Shown in pieces: positions 11,569-24,132 of a stretch of DNA of 64,000 nucleotides; the first letter of the stretch is position 1; the number at the start of each line of letters is the position of its first letter. Position numbers and translations under genes: made by a program. A model generated the notes under the pieces. The model searched no databases and was not told the DNA's origin. It saw only the letters and a program-made list of their open reading frames with translations. Source of the DNA: Sipunculus nudus (taxonomy: Eukaryota > Annelida > Sipuncula > Golfingiida > Sipunculidae); the NCBI GenBank assembly GCA_026874595.1, contig CM049307.1, positions 74,686,643-74,750,642 on the forward strand, read 5' to 3'.

Positions 11569-13992
11569 ACAAGTGACCCATAGGTCATGACGCTCAGCTG
11601 CCAAGCATGACCTGTGACATCATGGACTGAGATTCACATCTTCCAGTCAAATTTTGAAGAACCAATTTGCCAATTTGTTGAAAATTTTCTATGACAACAG
11701 AAATATATATCACCTATGTCTGGTTAAAACACAGTGAATTGATGGTCTGAGGAAAATGCATAATTGTTAAGCTATCAGGAACTATTCCAACAGCTTGCTT
11801 GAAACCTGTCAGTCTCAAAAGGAACACCACAAGGGCAAATATCAGATCAAAATATATAGCAAAAATCAAGGAAATACATGTTAGAATTATTGAGAAACAG
11901 GTGCTTCTGTATGAATTTTTATTCAATACAAGCCAACTGTACTGCACTTTTATAAATGATGGTAATATTTATTCAGAAATATTTGACCCAATCCTTTACA
12001 AGATTACATAAATATACATCCAACTGCATTCACTTTAACTGTTCTTGAGATAATATGATCAAAAGGAATTGCCTGGTGGCCATATTGGACTTCTGACAAG
12101 TCTGAAATCAGACAACAAACATTCTCTAAATCGGACCAAACATTAAAGAAAAATTACTGAAACTGCCCTGAAGAAAGAATTTCTAAGGTGGCTAACTGGC
12201 AGACATAATGGATTTCTGACAAGTATGACATTTGATATCCCACATTCTCCAATAAGAGACCAAACTTGGGGCAAATTATCCAGTAATAAATGCCCAAAAT
12301 AATTCAAAAGGCATGTCCAGGCCCTCATATCAGATTTATAGATATGCAATTGTAAAAAGTGCAAGTCCAATATTTTTTATTATCACTCTGGTTTTCAATG
12401 GGGTCAGCATGGTAGGTAAACTGCCAAACCTGAAAGAAAAAGAAATGCAGAAAGCATGACTAAGAGTCTTGAAATAAAACAAAAAGCCATCCTAAATCAA
12501 GGTACACATCCACATATTATGAGAACAAACACTTGCTTTTATATGTGGTGATATATATTAAAATATTCAGATATCTAGGAAACTAAGTTTATTGCTAGGA
12601 TTCCATAAAATAAACTGCAAAATGTTCCCATCATCTTATAAATCAGTAGCTAAACCTTAATACTATACTCTCATAGTCTTAATGCCTGGCTGAAGCATTC
12701 TGACAACAGTGTTTTTGTTATGAAGTAACGAGGTACTTATCACTGAGCCTTATCACTTAATAGGCTGATACAAAAGGGAGTCATATGTCACCAGTGTCAC
12801 TCATAATTACAGCCACACAGGGAGATGTACCAGCTGGAGTGGGATGGTTATATATACAAGAAAAATAGAGATGGTCTATAAAATAAGTAATTGTGAACAT
12901 CCCTGACCTATGACCTTGGCCTTTTGCCCATATATCAACTGGATTCTTTCTAAATGATGGGTAACTACTGACCACTTAAATCTGGTGTAATTACTTGGCA
13001 ACCAATGGGTGAATAACTTTGACCTGCAACCTTTAACCTGCTGACCAGCTGACCCCAAAATCAATAAGTTATTTATTCAAGCAAAAAGACCCATAAATAT
13101 GAAGTTTGAGTCAAACTGAGTGATGCATAGATGTGGCATATGTGAAAGCCTGAAGGTTTAGGTTGAACAGTTACACTTGAAATATGCTCACAAGCATTTA
13201 GAACAATTAAAAATTTGACCTTGACCTTTGACTTTTTGACCTCAACATCAAAAGGCGTCTTCCCTTATTGGTAGGTAAGCCATATATGACAGATGGAAGG
13301 TACAGATTGAAAAGTTTGCCTGAAAATGACTCCACGCAAGAAGTGGGTGCTGTGAACTTGACCTTTGACCTCAAAATCAACAGGTCTTTTCCCCTGTTGG
13401 CAGAGAAGCGATATCAGTGCTGGAAGGTTTGAAATGAAAAGTCTTGCTTAAAATGTGTCCACTACCTTTTCAAAGAAGTGGATCCTGTGACCCTGACCTT
13501 TGACCTTGTGACCTCAAAATCTATAGGATTCTTCTCCAACTTAGTAGGTGAGCTATATGTGAAAGATCAAAGAATTGGGATGAAAGGGTTGGCTTAAAAT
13601 GCATCCACAGGCTTTTCAAAGAAGAGGCTCCTGTGACCTTGACCTTTGACCTTTTGACCTAAAAAAAATTATGGTTCTTCCCCTGTTGGTAGGTGAGCTG
13701 TATGTGAAAGATGGAAGGTTTGGGATGAAAATTTTGTCTCAAAGAGTTATTTCTGGGGGGTGCAAACACACCCCATAACTTCGAGAATATAGGTCGCAGT
13801 GACCTAATTTCAGGTTTGCAAGGAGATCTTTTTATAACCTCTAAGACTGCATAGGGTTCATGGCCCTAGCCCCTACGGTTACGATGTGTGCCCTGCTAAC
13901 GGACGGACGGCCGGCCAGACTGACAGACGGAAGGACGCCGGACAAAGACCCATCGCTATAGCCCAGCATGACTGAAAGTCAGCTGAGCTAAA
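11569..13992 (-). mobile_element. Family A Helentron-like element, copy A2
   Basis: The 3' end at the left has ACAAG and a one-base variant of the palindrome (GACCCATAGGTC), then GCTCAGCTG. The 5' end at the right is TTAGCTCAGCTGACTTTCAG on the - strand, next to an ACGG microsatellite (13900-13940). The last ~130 bp are nearly identical to A1. The core carries ~145-bp repeats with TGACCTTTGACC motifs shared with family B. Confidence 0.75.
13200..13740 (+). repeat. Tandem ~145-bp repeats with DR1-type nuclear-receptor motifs
   Basis: TGACCTTTGACC occurs exactly at 13359, 13494 and 13640, with a variant near 13215. Its complement, GGTCAAAGGTCA, is the consensus direct repeat with one spacer for RXR/HNF4/COUP-TF-type receptors (family knowledge). 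Binding is not shown. Confidence 0.75.
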
Positions 13993-14547
13993 AATCCTGT
14001 ACTCTGATGTTGTGCCCTTTTTTTAATTGTGAACTGAATTGAATTGAATGAACAAATTGGATTTTTTTTTTCAAACAATTGAAAAATTTGAACTGACCCC
14101 AGGTCTGATTCCTATGTTCAACAGTAACTGCTGGTGTGACCTTGTAACTCTTTTCAAGTGAACAAGCTGTGTGGTTTTTGTACTCATTTACAGTGGGCTA
14201 AGAGCTGAAGTCACCTGTTACTCAGACCTGCTGTCTCATTTCCAATTTCCTCCAATTCCCCTTTCTAGTCCACTTTCCACCCACACCCAAAGAACTCCTA
14301 ATTTCCACCTGGTCTGTAATTAACAAAATACTCCCACATACCAGGCATATTTTTTGGTGTACCTTGGCCTTTGTAATACCAGGTTCCTATGAAAATGGTA
14401 TACTGTGGTTGCCTTTTTTTTATTTGCGAGGGTTTTGTTTTTGTGATATTCCCTAATGTGTAATAAACCTGAATATGAATCCCTTGGGAATAAGATGTCC
14501 CATCAACTAAGATGAACAAAATGGCATGATGCTTCTGCACAAACAAA
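13993..14547. other. Non-coding spacer between A2 and B1
   Basis: Nothing recognised. Confidence 0.5.
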
Positions 14548-14699
14548 CTAGACATTTCTTGGCACCGCAGGTGCCAGAGTATCCCCAGACATAGTAGGCC
14601 CCCCCCCTTTAAGAACAGACCCCCATTTTTAGCAGCATATACTGACACTTGGCATATTTATTGTTTCTTCCATCTAACAATCCACAATCTTATTGAAGA

Positions 14700-15360
14700 T
14701 GTTGGTCCTGTGACCTTGATCTTTTTAAAGATGTCCTGTGACCTTGCCCTTTGACCTCATGACCCCAAAATCACTTTGGGTCTTGCTTTTCAAATGGGAC
14801 ATATGCAAGTCAAGTTTGAAATCTATACATCAATAAAGCAGGAATTATCATCCAGAAACTAATTTTTTTTTGACAGGTGGCTCCTGTGACCTTCACCTTT
14901 GACCTTGTGACCTCAAAATTGATAGTGTTCTTCCTCTCTTGGCAGGAGAACTATATGTGCAAGATGAAAGATCTGAGATGAAATGTTTGGCTGAAAATGC
15001 ATCCACATCTTTTTAAAAATGTGTCCTGTGACCTTGACCTTTGACCTCATGACCCCAAAATCAATTTTGGTCTTGCTTTTCCCATGGGACATATACAAGT
15101 CAAGTTTGAAAACCATACATCAATAAAAACAGGAATTATCATCCAGAAACTAATTTTTGGACAGATGGCTCCTGTGACCTTCACCTTTGACCTTGTGACC
15201 TCAAAATTGATAGGGGTTTTCCACTATTGGCAAGTGAGCTATATATTCAAGATGGAAGACCTGGGATGAAAGTTTGGCTTAAAATGCATCCACAGTATCT
15301 ATTAAGATGCCAGTCCAGTGACCTTGACCTTTGACCTCATGACCCTAGAACCTACAGGGT
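14700..15360 (+). repeat. Tandem ~145-bp repeats with DR1-type motifs (in B1)
   Basis: Five units are visible. TGACCTTTGACC is exact at 15035 and 15325; variants occur near 14745, 14888 and 15180. The units also share 'catgaccccaaaatcaa'. Confidence 0.8.
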
Positions 15361-15937
15361 TCTTACTTTAGTGGTGGGCCACACATAAGTCATGTTTGAA
15401 ATCCATATGGCTGTCAACACTGGAGATATCATAAGAGGTGTGTGATTTTCACCATATATGGCAATATTCAAGGTCAAGGCCACTATCATAGGAAAGGTCA
15501 TGACCCCAATTTAAATAAACATCATCTTATAACCCATACCTATGTATATGCATAATATAAAAGAAATCTGTCCATTAGTTTTTGACTTATAATGCTCACA
15601 GTACTGTAAGGTGGCAATTTTGGGGGTATTAAACGGCATGAAAACAAGTAAAGAATAATAGGTGGCGCCACCAGTTTTGGGAACATGACAACCCTATACA
15701 TGATCTTCCATCAAGTTGATTTTGGGATAAATCCATCCAAGATTTCTTGAGATATTAAAGAATTTGTGTGATTTTCCCCAAAATTGGACCTATTCAAGGT
15801 CAAGGACACTCTCCTAGTAAAGGTCATGACCTCATTTTAAATAGGCGTCGTCCTCTTACCCATATCTATACATATACCAAGTTTGGTAAAGTTCCGTGAA
15901 ATATTTTTTGGGTTATCGCGCCAACACAATTTATATG

Positions 15938-15955
15938 CGGCGGCGGCGGCGGCGG
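15938..15955 (+). repeat. (CGG)6 microsatellite
   Basis: Trinucleotide run just inside the 5' end of B1; family C has the complementary (GCC)n at the same place (29507-29522). Confidence 0.9.
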
Positions 15956-16234
15956 GACCGGTATGAAAACATAGTATCCCCCGACTTTGTCTGGGGATAC
16001 AATGATTACTTATCACTCCCCTGGAAACAACTTTTTCAGAAATCTATATATTCATGGTATCAAACTGGCCCATGCATACAAGCATTAATTATTGCAAAAA
16101 ACGAGGTATTCGCAGGGGATATATAACACAAATCATAAGTGAACATTGAATGAACTCGAAATGAATGAGGAAGTGAAGGTATCATCTTAAATTTACAATC
16201 AATACAAATACTGCTGTACTCAAAAGAGTACAAT

Positions 16235-16335
16235 AGATTCTGGTGCCATCGTGAAAATGAAACCCTTGCGAAACTTTCAATGTGAAGAAATTGCGAAATT
16301 TCAGCCTCGCGAATATAAAGGCGACCAAGGTATAT
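16235..16335 (+). repeat. Dispersed repeat shared with 59170-59275
   Basis: 'cgtgaaaatgaaaccct', 'gaaactttc' and 'aatataaaggc' recur in the same order on the opposite strand at 59170-59275. Family unknown. Confidence 0.6.
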
Positions 16336-16539
16336 AGGATTTCCTCTCTCTGTATACATGGTGTCTTGGATATACTGGTGGTAACAAATATAACAGTACT
16401 TATAATTAATTTAGTCAATAAGTGCTATAATCTGTATATGACAGAATTATTTAATGAATATTAATTTCTTTATTTGATATGTCAGCAAATCTTTAATATA
16501 AAGGCTAAATAAAAGTAACATATTATATGTAATATAAAT

Positions 16540-16720
16540 TGTGGAGCCTGGTGGCATAATGGGTAGTGCCCTGGGTCGACCGCAAGGTTGTGGATTCCCA
16601 TCCCTATATGACAGCCTTGCACGCCACATCTCTTAGCCAAAGTCTTTACCACAAGGGTGCGCCCTCTCCACCAAAGAGTAAATGGGTACCTGTTAGCATT
16701 GGCGGCAGGCTAAATGTAGA
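16540..16720 (+). mobile_element. tRNA-derived SINE
   Basis: 'ggagcctggtggcataatgg' resembles a tRNA-derived head with A box, and 'aaggttgtggattccca' a B box. The body has 'caccaaagagtaaatgggta', a motif I associate with widespread animal tRNA-SINEs. Not a functional tRNA. Confidence 0.7.
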
Positions 16721-16779
16721 ACAACTAGGGACCCATGGGTCTCTTTGCTTGGCTGAATTTGTCTATAAGGATATGTTCA

Positions 16780-17270
16780 TGAGCTTTTCAAAATATGGGT
16801 CCTGTAAAGTTTGAAGCCGACCTGTGTAACCCGAACAAGATTTATTATCTGGAAACTAATATGTGGACAGACGACCCTGTGACCATGACCTCTGACCTTG
16901 TGACCCCAAAGGCCACAAGTTTTTTCCGCAATTGGCAAGTTAGCAATTTCTGGAATATGGAAGGTTTGGAATGAAAAGTTTGGCTTAAAATACGTCCACA
17001 AACTTTTTTTAAGAACAAGGGTCCTGTGACCTTGACCTTTGACCTCATGACCCCAAAATCAAAAGTGTTCTTACATTATTGGTGGGTCCTACATAAGTCA
17101 AGATTGAAACCAATATGTCAATCTAAACTGGAGTTATCGTCGGGAAACAAATATGTGGACAGATGGTCCCCTTTGACCTTGACCTTTGACCTTGTGAACC
17201 CAAAATCAATCAGGTTCTTTCCTTTTTGGCAGGTTAGCTATATGTGCTGTGTGGTACTTGGCTGTAGCTC
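16780..17270 (+). mobile_element. Fragment of a family A/B tandem-repeat core
   Basis: Three repeats of the ~145-bp DR1 unit, with TGACCTTTGACC exact at 17033 and 17180. No element ends are seen apart from a GACCCATGGGTC palindrome near 16729, so it is a truncated family A/B relic. Confidence 0.6.
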
Positions 17271-20200
17271 CAAGGTTAGCTGAGAAAAGGTACAAGAATA
17301 AACCAGGCTGACCCATTAAGGCAAAATGAAAAGTCAGATGAGAGTCAGGTCAATGATATCAGACTATAAACCCCCTACCTTTACTTTTATATATGTGATT
17401 ATGTGCAAAAAAAAAATAATAGTATCAGTCTGGTAAATACATACAGACTTTAACTGATGTTCAACCTAGTGGAGCTTAATTATACATAAATTCCCCACGT
17501 TCCATCTACCCTTTATGAAGACTTCATGTAGTTTTTATGTTGGAGATGATACATGAAACAGAATAACTTTGCAGGGAGGGGAACGGTGCATTCTTTGAGT
17601 GCATGGAAGGGTGTGTTTGACTGACTGTACCATTTTTCTAACATGTGGTAATCATCAGTTACTCACAGCACAGTGTTTTACATATCACTGGGTATGATTA
17701 ACTGTACAGTGTAGATTATTTACATACTATCATACATCAAGACACCTCTGGTATGTATCAGTATAATCTCCATGTCTTGTGTTATAGTGTCAAGTACTAA
17801 GTCAGGCACTCTGATCATAAGCTTAATAAAAAATACACTAGTTTAACCAAACATTATTATGAAATGTCATAAATAAAAAGATAAGAGCTCCTTCTGTTCA
17901 CAACTAATTTTTCTTTATTTGCAAGTCACATCAATAATATACATCAATACTGTATATTTTTTTCTATTATTTGATCTTTTATATATTCTTTCTCCTTAAC
18001 TCATGTTTCTTTTTTTTTCCCTGTTATATCTTTACCTTTGTGTTATAGGGTTATGATCATACACTGAAATAAGTGTGTGTTTGTGTGTATGTGGGGGGAG
18101 GGGTTGCACAGTTATTATCTTTTAAAGAAAAAAACATTTAAAAAATGCACCACTCACATATATGCTTTATATCTATAAGTCTAATTTTCAATTTGTTAAA
18201 CTAGTTGAATGAAAATGCGGTTAGATGCCTGCTAAAAAACCAGCCTTCTGCAAACAGTGGTCAAAATGGCTGTTACAACAAGAGGAATATTGTGAAGTAA
18301 TTCTTTGTGTAATAACTGTTATCTTTCAAGTTTTGTGATGGCTATCATAGACTAGTAGAAATAGAGTTTGCAGCTGTACCTGTTGTACCTATAATGTATA
18401 TTGGAATATGTCCTTTGTTTCGGTGGAAACTATGTTGACAAGAAGCATGCAGCAGAAGCATACATAAAACAAGGGCTATACTTCTAATGTTGCATTGGGA
18501 TAAAGCCTATAGATGACATCTAGCAAGGGTGATCCATAAAAATATATCTATGAATACCATGAGTATTCACACAGACTTCTGGTCATCTAGCCTAATAAAC
18601 TTTCAGAAGATGTTCCCTTGGAATCTTTCCCTTTGTTTTTGCAAATAAAGCTATGACAATTAGCCTGCATCATTTATATATGCAATTAAATCATAATACT
18701 GAATTTACATCTTACACCTTATTTTCTGTCACTTTTTGTGAAATGTAGTCAAAGCAAGCAATGCACCCTGGCGAAGGGTGTGTTCTTAAGCTCAAAGCGA
18801 TATAAGACTTATGAACTAGAGCTTTCAAGTAACTCCAAGTGCATTACACAAATACAGCCTTTGGCACAATACAGAAAGTTTGAACTTGGTAAGATATCAC
18901 CCATTTTGACAACTTAAGCTATCATAAACAATACAATGATGAAGAGTGAGTAAGCAGAGTAACTACTGACTGATTATGACGCTTAAGTCTTTTCATCTGG
19001 TCATGTGCCTATATATACTTCTCATGTACACATTGATGTATAAATAGATCTGCTTGGGCCTGCACTATATATCCTTTGATTGATCTGGCCTCAGTGAGTT
19101 CAGCTGGGGCCATGCACTAAAAGCAGTGGCACAGAGTGGGCAATATGTCAATATCACCAGTCTATGGTCAAGGGAACCTGGACTTCCAACCCTGGCCACC
19201 TCACAGCTCCCCAATCAATAGAAGTGCAGAGGTCACACCAGGTCACTGAGGAGGCAAAGAGACCTTATTATCAGGCTTAACCTGCCTAACAATAACTGTT
19301 AATAACGCATTTAAATATACCACACTAATTTCAACTAATCCGGCCCCTACAATACTATGAACTTATTCCCAGTGTTTCTTGCCTTGCTGACTGCACTGGC
19401 TTTCATCATGTGGTTTCTGTGTGGAGGCCTCTTACCCCCACGGGCCACAGATTCCTGCTGCTTCCACAGATACTCAATGCTGCTACTTATTTACTAACCA
19501 ATAGTACTACACTGTTATCACTAGTGCTCTAACCCCAAGGATTTCTAGTTAACTGTATCACAGGCTATCTAATTCTGATAATAAATTAGACAAAACATAA
19601 ATATAAATCATCCCAATCAGGAAAGTGCATGACTTGCTTTTATATAAATAACAAGAACTGTAAAATCATGATGCATGAATTTTGTTTTCCCTTATTTATA
19701 TCTGCCAATGTCAGGCATCGAAGAACAGATGTCAAACCAGTGTTACACAAACTATAATCTTTTTGAAGTTTTTGATACTTTAAGACTTTTGCACCAGTCA
19801 CCAAAAAAAGTAATTGAGGGGTCCATTCATATGGGCAAACAAGGAGGTTGAAGTGTAATGGAGCAAGGTGAGGGCAAGGTCCAAGTAACAGAGGGCTATA
19901 TAACATATATAAAGACACAATGGGGCACAACAGATATCTTGCATAAATACAAAAAGAGTACTTGTCAATTTCCATATGAATTAAAAAAATTCAGGATGCA
20001 ATAGCTATTTAAATGTTTAACATTACAAAGTAGCCTAATGAACTAAGCACCCACATCTAGATGGCATCTATTTCAAGATACCTCAATTGACCACTCCATG
20101 ACCTGACTTTGTTGAGTGACCACTTGTGGTCGGCCAGTCAAAGCCCCTGTCAACCCAGGTCAAACACTTTAGGATGCAATGAAGCAAAACGCCCAACAGC

Positions 20201-20945
20201 TGGTCAGTCTCAAAACTCTCCACAATTCATAGTAACCTAAAACGAGTTCTCTCCTCCTCTTTCATTCTTCTATATCATCTTTTTTCTCTTTTAAAGAGTG
20301 TCGAATAAAACTTGCATCCTTATCATTTTAATTTTGGAAATGAACCACTGTATTTCTTGTATAACCACTTCAGTGCCATAACTCGTCTCAAGACTCTCCA
20401 ACTTACAGTATGCCAAAACAAGATGTTTCCTCCTTCATTTTTTCTCTCTATCACTTTTTCTCTAAGTAGTATCTAATGAAACTCATCCATATCATTTAAA
20501 TCATGGAAATGAACCATTGTATTACTTGTATAACCACTCGGGTCTCATAAATAGTCTATTATAAATTAATTATCTTCACTGTACAATGTACGTCAAATAT
20601 ATATCAAAAGCCCTGTGATATAAACTAACAATGCAATATTATGGTAAGCAAACATCCATCATCACACAACCTAAGCTAACACGGTATCACCTTTTATATT
20701 AACGTATGCTACAGGTGTCTTGACTTGAAGACATGAGGAAAATAGATGATGAGGTTCCAACTGTCAGAAAATGCAATTAAAAACTGGTGGTCCTAAATCT
20801 AACCTTAGCCAGATATAAGTGTTCTGACAGTTTTAACCTTCATATGTAATTTTGAAGATTGAGTTCAATCCTGCTTTCCATATTTTATATAGCAAGTGTT
20901 AAAGTATGGAAAACCAGGGTGGTTGATAATGAAGCCCCACTGTCT
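17271..20945. other. AT-rich non-coding stretch
   Basis: No gene, RNA gene or complete mobile element recognised. Two adjacent stretches (about 20220-20360 and 20385-20540) look like an old ~165-bp duplication ('gaaccactgtatttcttgtataaccact'). Confidence 0.5.
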
Positions 20946-20953
20946 AAAACTTG

Positions 20954-21122
20954 GGTAAAAGTGCATTATAGCGGGTTTTTCCAATAAGCCTTATTTCACA
21001 ACCTCTCATCCAGATTTGTGACATCATGCGAATGTTTATTTTTATAAAATTCATTCGAACATCTGGATGAGAGGTTGTGAAATAAGGCTTATTAGAAAAA
21101 CCCGCTAAAATGCACTTTTACC
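20954..21122. mobile_element. Palindromic MITE with ~60-bp terminal inverted repeats
   Basis: The left arm begins GGTAAAAGTGCATTATAGCG and the right arm ends with its near-perfect complement. Arms 20954-21013 and 21063-21122 differ at only a few bases, and the loop also pairs partly (GCGAATG / CATTCGA). A flanking 'tctaaaa' on both sides may be the target duplication. Confidence 0.85.
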
Positions 21123-22662
21123 TCTAAAAGTATGAAAAACAAATATTATTTCCTGAATTCCATTAGTCAAAAGTGATTCTACAAAAGAATATCAGTTTCA
21201 TCTTGGTGATAAACTTCTTGAAACACAAATAATCTTGCTGTTACGTGTATCTTCTTTTTATCAATGCATAATCTACTCTTCCAAGATTTCATAAGAGAGC
21301 CTCCATTATCATAAGATTACTTGCATCCTTAATCAAGAAAGGCAGTGCCACCTATTGGCCACAGCAAGCAAAAGAACATGTAACTGAAACGCTCCTTTTA
21401 ATTGTTAGGATCCCTTTTAGTTTCCCATACCTACACACATTCAAATATATTTTATGCAAACACAGCATCAGTGAAGTCTTGCTGAATGCTCTGGCTTGTA
21501 AATAAATAAATGCCAGATCAGATAACACGGGTCTTTCAGAGTCTGATCAACACACAATGTTAAGTGGAGTAGGTGCTCCGAAATATCTATGGGCCACTAA
21601 AAACTAGAATAGCAGCAAACACTCCTTTGATAAGACAGAAAAATCCCACCATGTTTTGGATAATGGCATTTATAGAGCTAGCACTTGGTTATATCTTCCA
21701 AAGAGACACAACGTAATAGGGACTCACGGTATGAAAAGCTGCAGTTACAATGTCCATGTAGGGGTCTTGATGTCCATGATTACTGGGGTTTATCTGATGT
21801 TTATTGTAAGCAGATGAGGCAGCTGCTTCCGAACAAAACAAAGATGGCACAAGGTATCATTGATAGATCTTCAATGTTCACACACACCAAGGTACATGGA
21901 AACAACTGCACAGATGGAACGTCTCCAAAAATGCACAGAAAAACTCTGTATTTTAATATCAGTTGTTACATAATAATATATATTTTATACAAAATTGTGG
22001 AAATTTAATCAGATTTGGTTTTAAAATCACATAACCTTTAATTCTGAATACCAAAAATGATTAATGAAAATAATTTTTTTTGCTGATAGCTGTCACAATC
22101 TGGTTCATAAACTGAACTTGATGAAGTATCAATTAAAACAGAAAATATAATAAATGTGTAAAGAACATTAAAATTATATCATGGAACTCAACGATTACTC
22201 ACTTTTGCCATAAAAAAACCCAAAGAAAACATATCACATCCAGTACAAGATGAAAAAGTATAATCATGCCGAGATGCATGCTTCAGAGATGGTGGCCAAA
22301 TTAATGACCACAAATTTCCCACTTTAAATTTAATTATATCACACATTTTAACATTAAATTTATAATGAAAAAAAGCAATATACCCCAAGCATAATTTGAG
22401 AATAAGGAACCTACTACAACTACTTTTCTCTACATTAACCTGAACCGTTTAGTTGGCTCAACTAAAATTTGATTCTTTCATTTCATTTTTAGGAATCTAT
22501 GAAATTTACTTGTTTAAAAATGGTTAAAAGCCTTGTAAACATCTTTGGCCCTTAGGACTAACTTTAATAAGAAAACAGTGACTAAATTAATGATAATTTC
22601 TATTAGGTATAATAAATGTAAAGGTGAAGTTTCACCCAGAAGCATTTACATACACTTGCTAA
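21123..22662. other. AT-rich non-coding stretch
   Basis: No gene recognised. Open frames at 21685 (+) and 22188 (-) have no recognisable domain or exon pair. Confidence 0.5.
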
Positions 22663-23065
22663 TAGGGGTGAAAGGAGTACTCGAGTACTCGAGTCCGGGT
22701 AATACTTACCGAGTACTCGAGTCCAACATTTGGACTCGAGTACTCTTGTATGTACATGCATATATGTATATTACTTCAAATTTTAGGACAGTCTGTAGGA
22801 TTATTTATCCATTGTCGTAGCCTGGCGTAGGGCTCTAAACATATGCTAGTCAAATTAATCGAGGTCTTGTTATGACATGATATATCTATTCCCTCGTTGA
22901 GATAAAGTTAAGCCGTCACTAAGTCAAATTTATGCATATTTTGCATCGGTAAACAGATGTCCATTTTATCTTCACAGCGTTGCCATGGTAACGAGTACTC
23001 GAGTCCAAGTCGGGTAATGCCTATCGGTTAGTCGAGACCAAAATTTTGTACCCGTTTCAGCCCTA
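22663..23065. mobile_element. hAT-type MITE with 8-bp target duplication
   Basis: 403 bp, starting TAGGGGTGAAA and ending TTTCAGCCCTA (terminal inverted repeats with one mismatch). Perfect 8-bp direct repeats CTTGCTAA flank it at 22655-22662 and 23066-23073. Repeated GAGTACTCGAGTCC tracts lie inside each end. The 8-bp duplication and TAGGG termini are typical of hAT. No transposase. Confidence 0.9.
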
Positions 23066-24065
23066 CTTGCTAACATTGTGCCCAGTATGTGACATGACTG
23101 CCTTAAAACAACTGTACCCAACTGTTTGATTCACTAAAACAGACAGCTCAGGTTTCAGGATCAGGGTAACTTGAGTAATAAGGTAAACCTGCTCTGGCTG
23201 TGGAAATCTACCCTATCACCCTCCGTTCTTATCTAGATTAATTGCAGAGTAAACATAAAGGCCTACAAGTACTCATTACTGTGTAATTAGAGCCCTTGTC
23301 TTGACCTGATTTTGGATGACACTGCACACAGAGCTACATTCATTAATTATTTATGGACGATTATCACTGCATAAATTACTCATATTAAATTTACTGTAAA
23401 TAATGTATATATATTTAAGGATAGGCCCCTCTCTCAAAGTCCCTATTATGCATGCTGACATTAGCAATGTTACGTAACCTATATAGAGGAACCAGTAAAA
23501 ATAGTGCAAGAAACAGAAGAAATTATGAAGAAGAATGTTAGAGTTTGATTGATGCAACTGCACTATTTTAATTACCAGTACATCTGAAGTTACTAATTAA
23601 AGCTCTATCTTCTTACAATAAATAAATATTAGGATGAGGAAACAAATTTTGATCTTCTAAATACACTGCTGTTTTATCAAAGGGAATAAAAGTTTTGTTA
23701 ACAACAATGGTGGTTAATCTGGTTTAGAGTTTTTTTCTGGTTATTACCTCAGGTTTCCAACACCAGTGACAAATACTTTCAAACCATACCAATGGTACCA
23801 TGTATATCCATTGTTGCAGACTGAACCCTTGGCTATCTTATAAACTTCATTGGCAACTGCAGTACCATAGTAGTGTAATTTCTACCCCTGTCATTCCTTA
23901 TAAGTATATATATATTATTATATATGGTTTTAATTCATATTCCTAATTGCCTCTACAAGTTTACAAATCATACTGTGTAATTCTATAAGAAAGCAAGACT
24001 GTATATAACAATTTATGAAAACACCAATAATACAGAACAAAATATTGAGAATCAAAACTGCAATA

Positions 24066-24068
<3 letters not shown>

Positions 24069-24128
<60 letters not shown>
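24069..24128. repeat. (AT)n microsatellite, about 60 bp
   Basis: Uninterrupted AT dinucleotides. The YIYIYI open frame here is an artefact of it. Confidence 0.95.

Positions 24129-24132
<4 letters not shown>

Larger units (their letters stand above)
14548..16002 (-). mobile_element. Family B Helitron-like element, copy B1
   Basis: Read on the - strand, it starts TTGTATCCCCAGAC with a foldback to GGGGGATACTATG, followed by a CCG run (15938-15955). It ends with the hairpin GGCACC-TGC-GGTGCC, then 9 bases and CTAG. The flanks are A at 5' and T at 3', the canonical Helitron target. The interior is ~145-bp tandem repeats with TGACCTTTGACC and one GGTGGCGCCACC palindrome at 15661. There is no Rep/helicase frame, so it is non-autonomous. 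Confidence 0.8.

Noticed and set aside
14298-14648. 116-residue - strand frame
   Set aside because: It overlaps the 3' terminus of the B1 Helitron-like element and has no domain.
16540-16720. tRNA gene
   Set aside because: A- and B-box-like tracts are present, but the acceptor, D and anticodon stems do not pair; it is a SINE head. The same applies to the other tRNA-like tracts.
24069-24128. CRISPR-like or satellite array
   Set aside because: Plain (AT)n microsatellite; no CRISPR array is expected or seen in this eukaryotic DNA.
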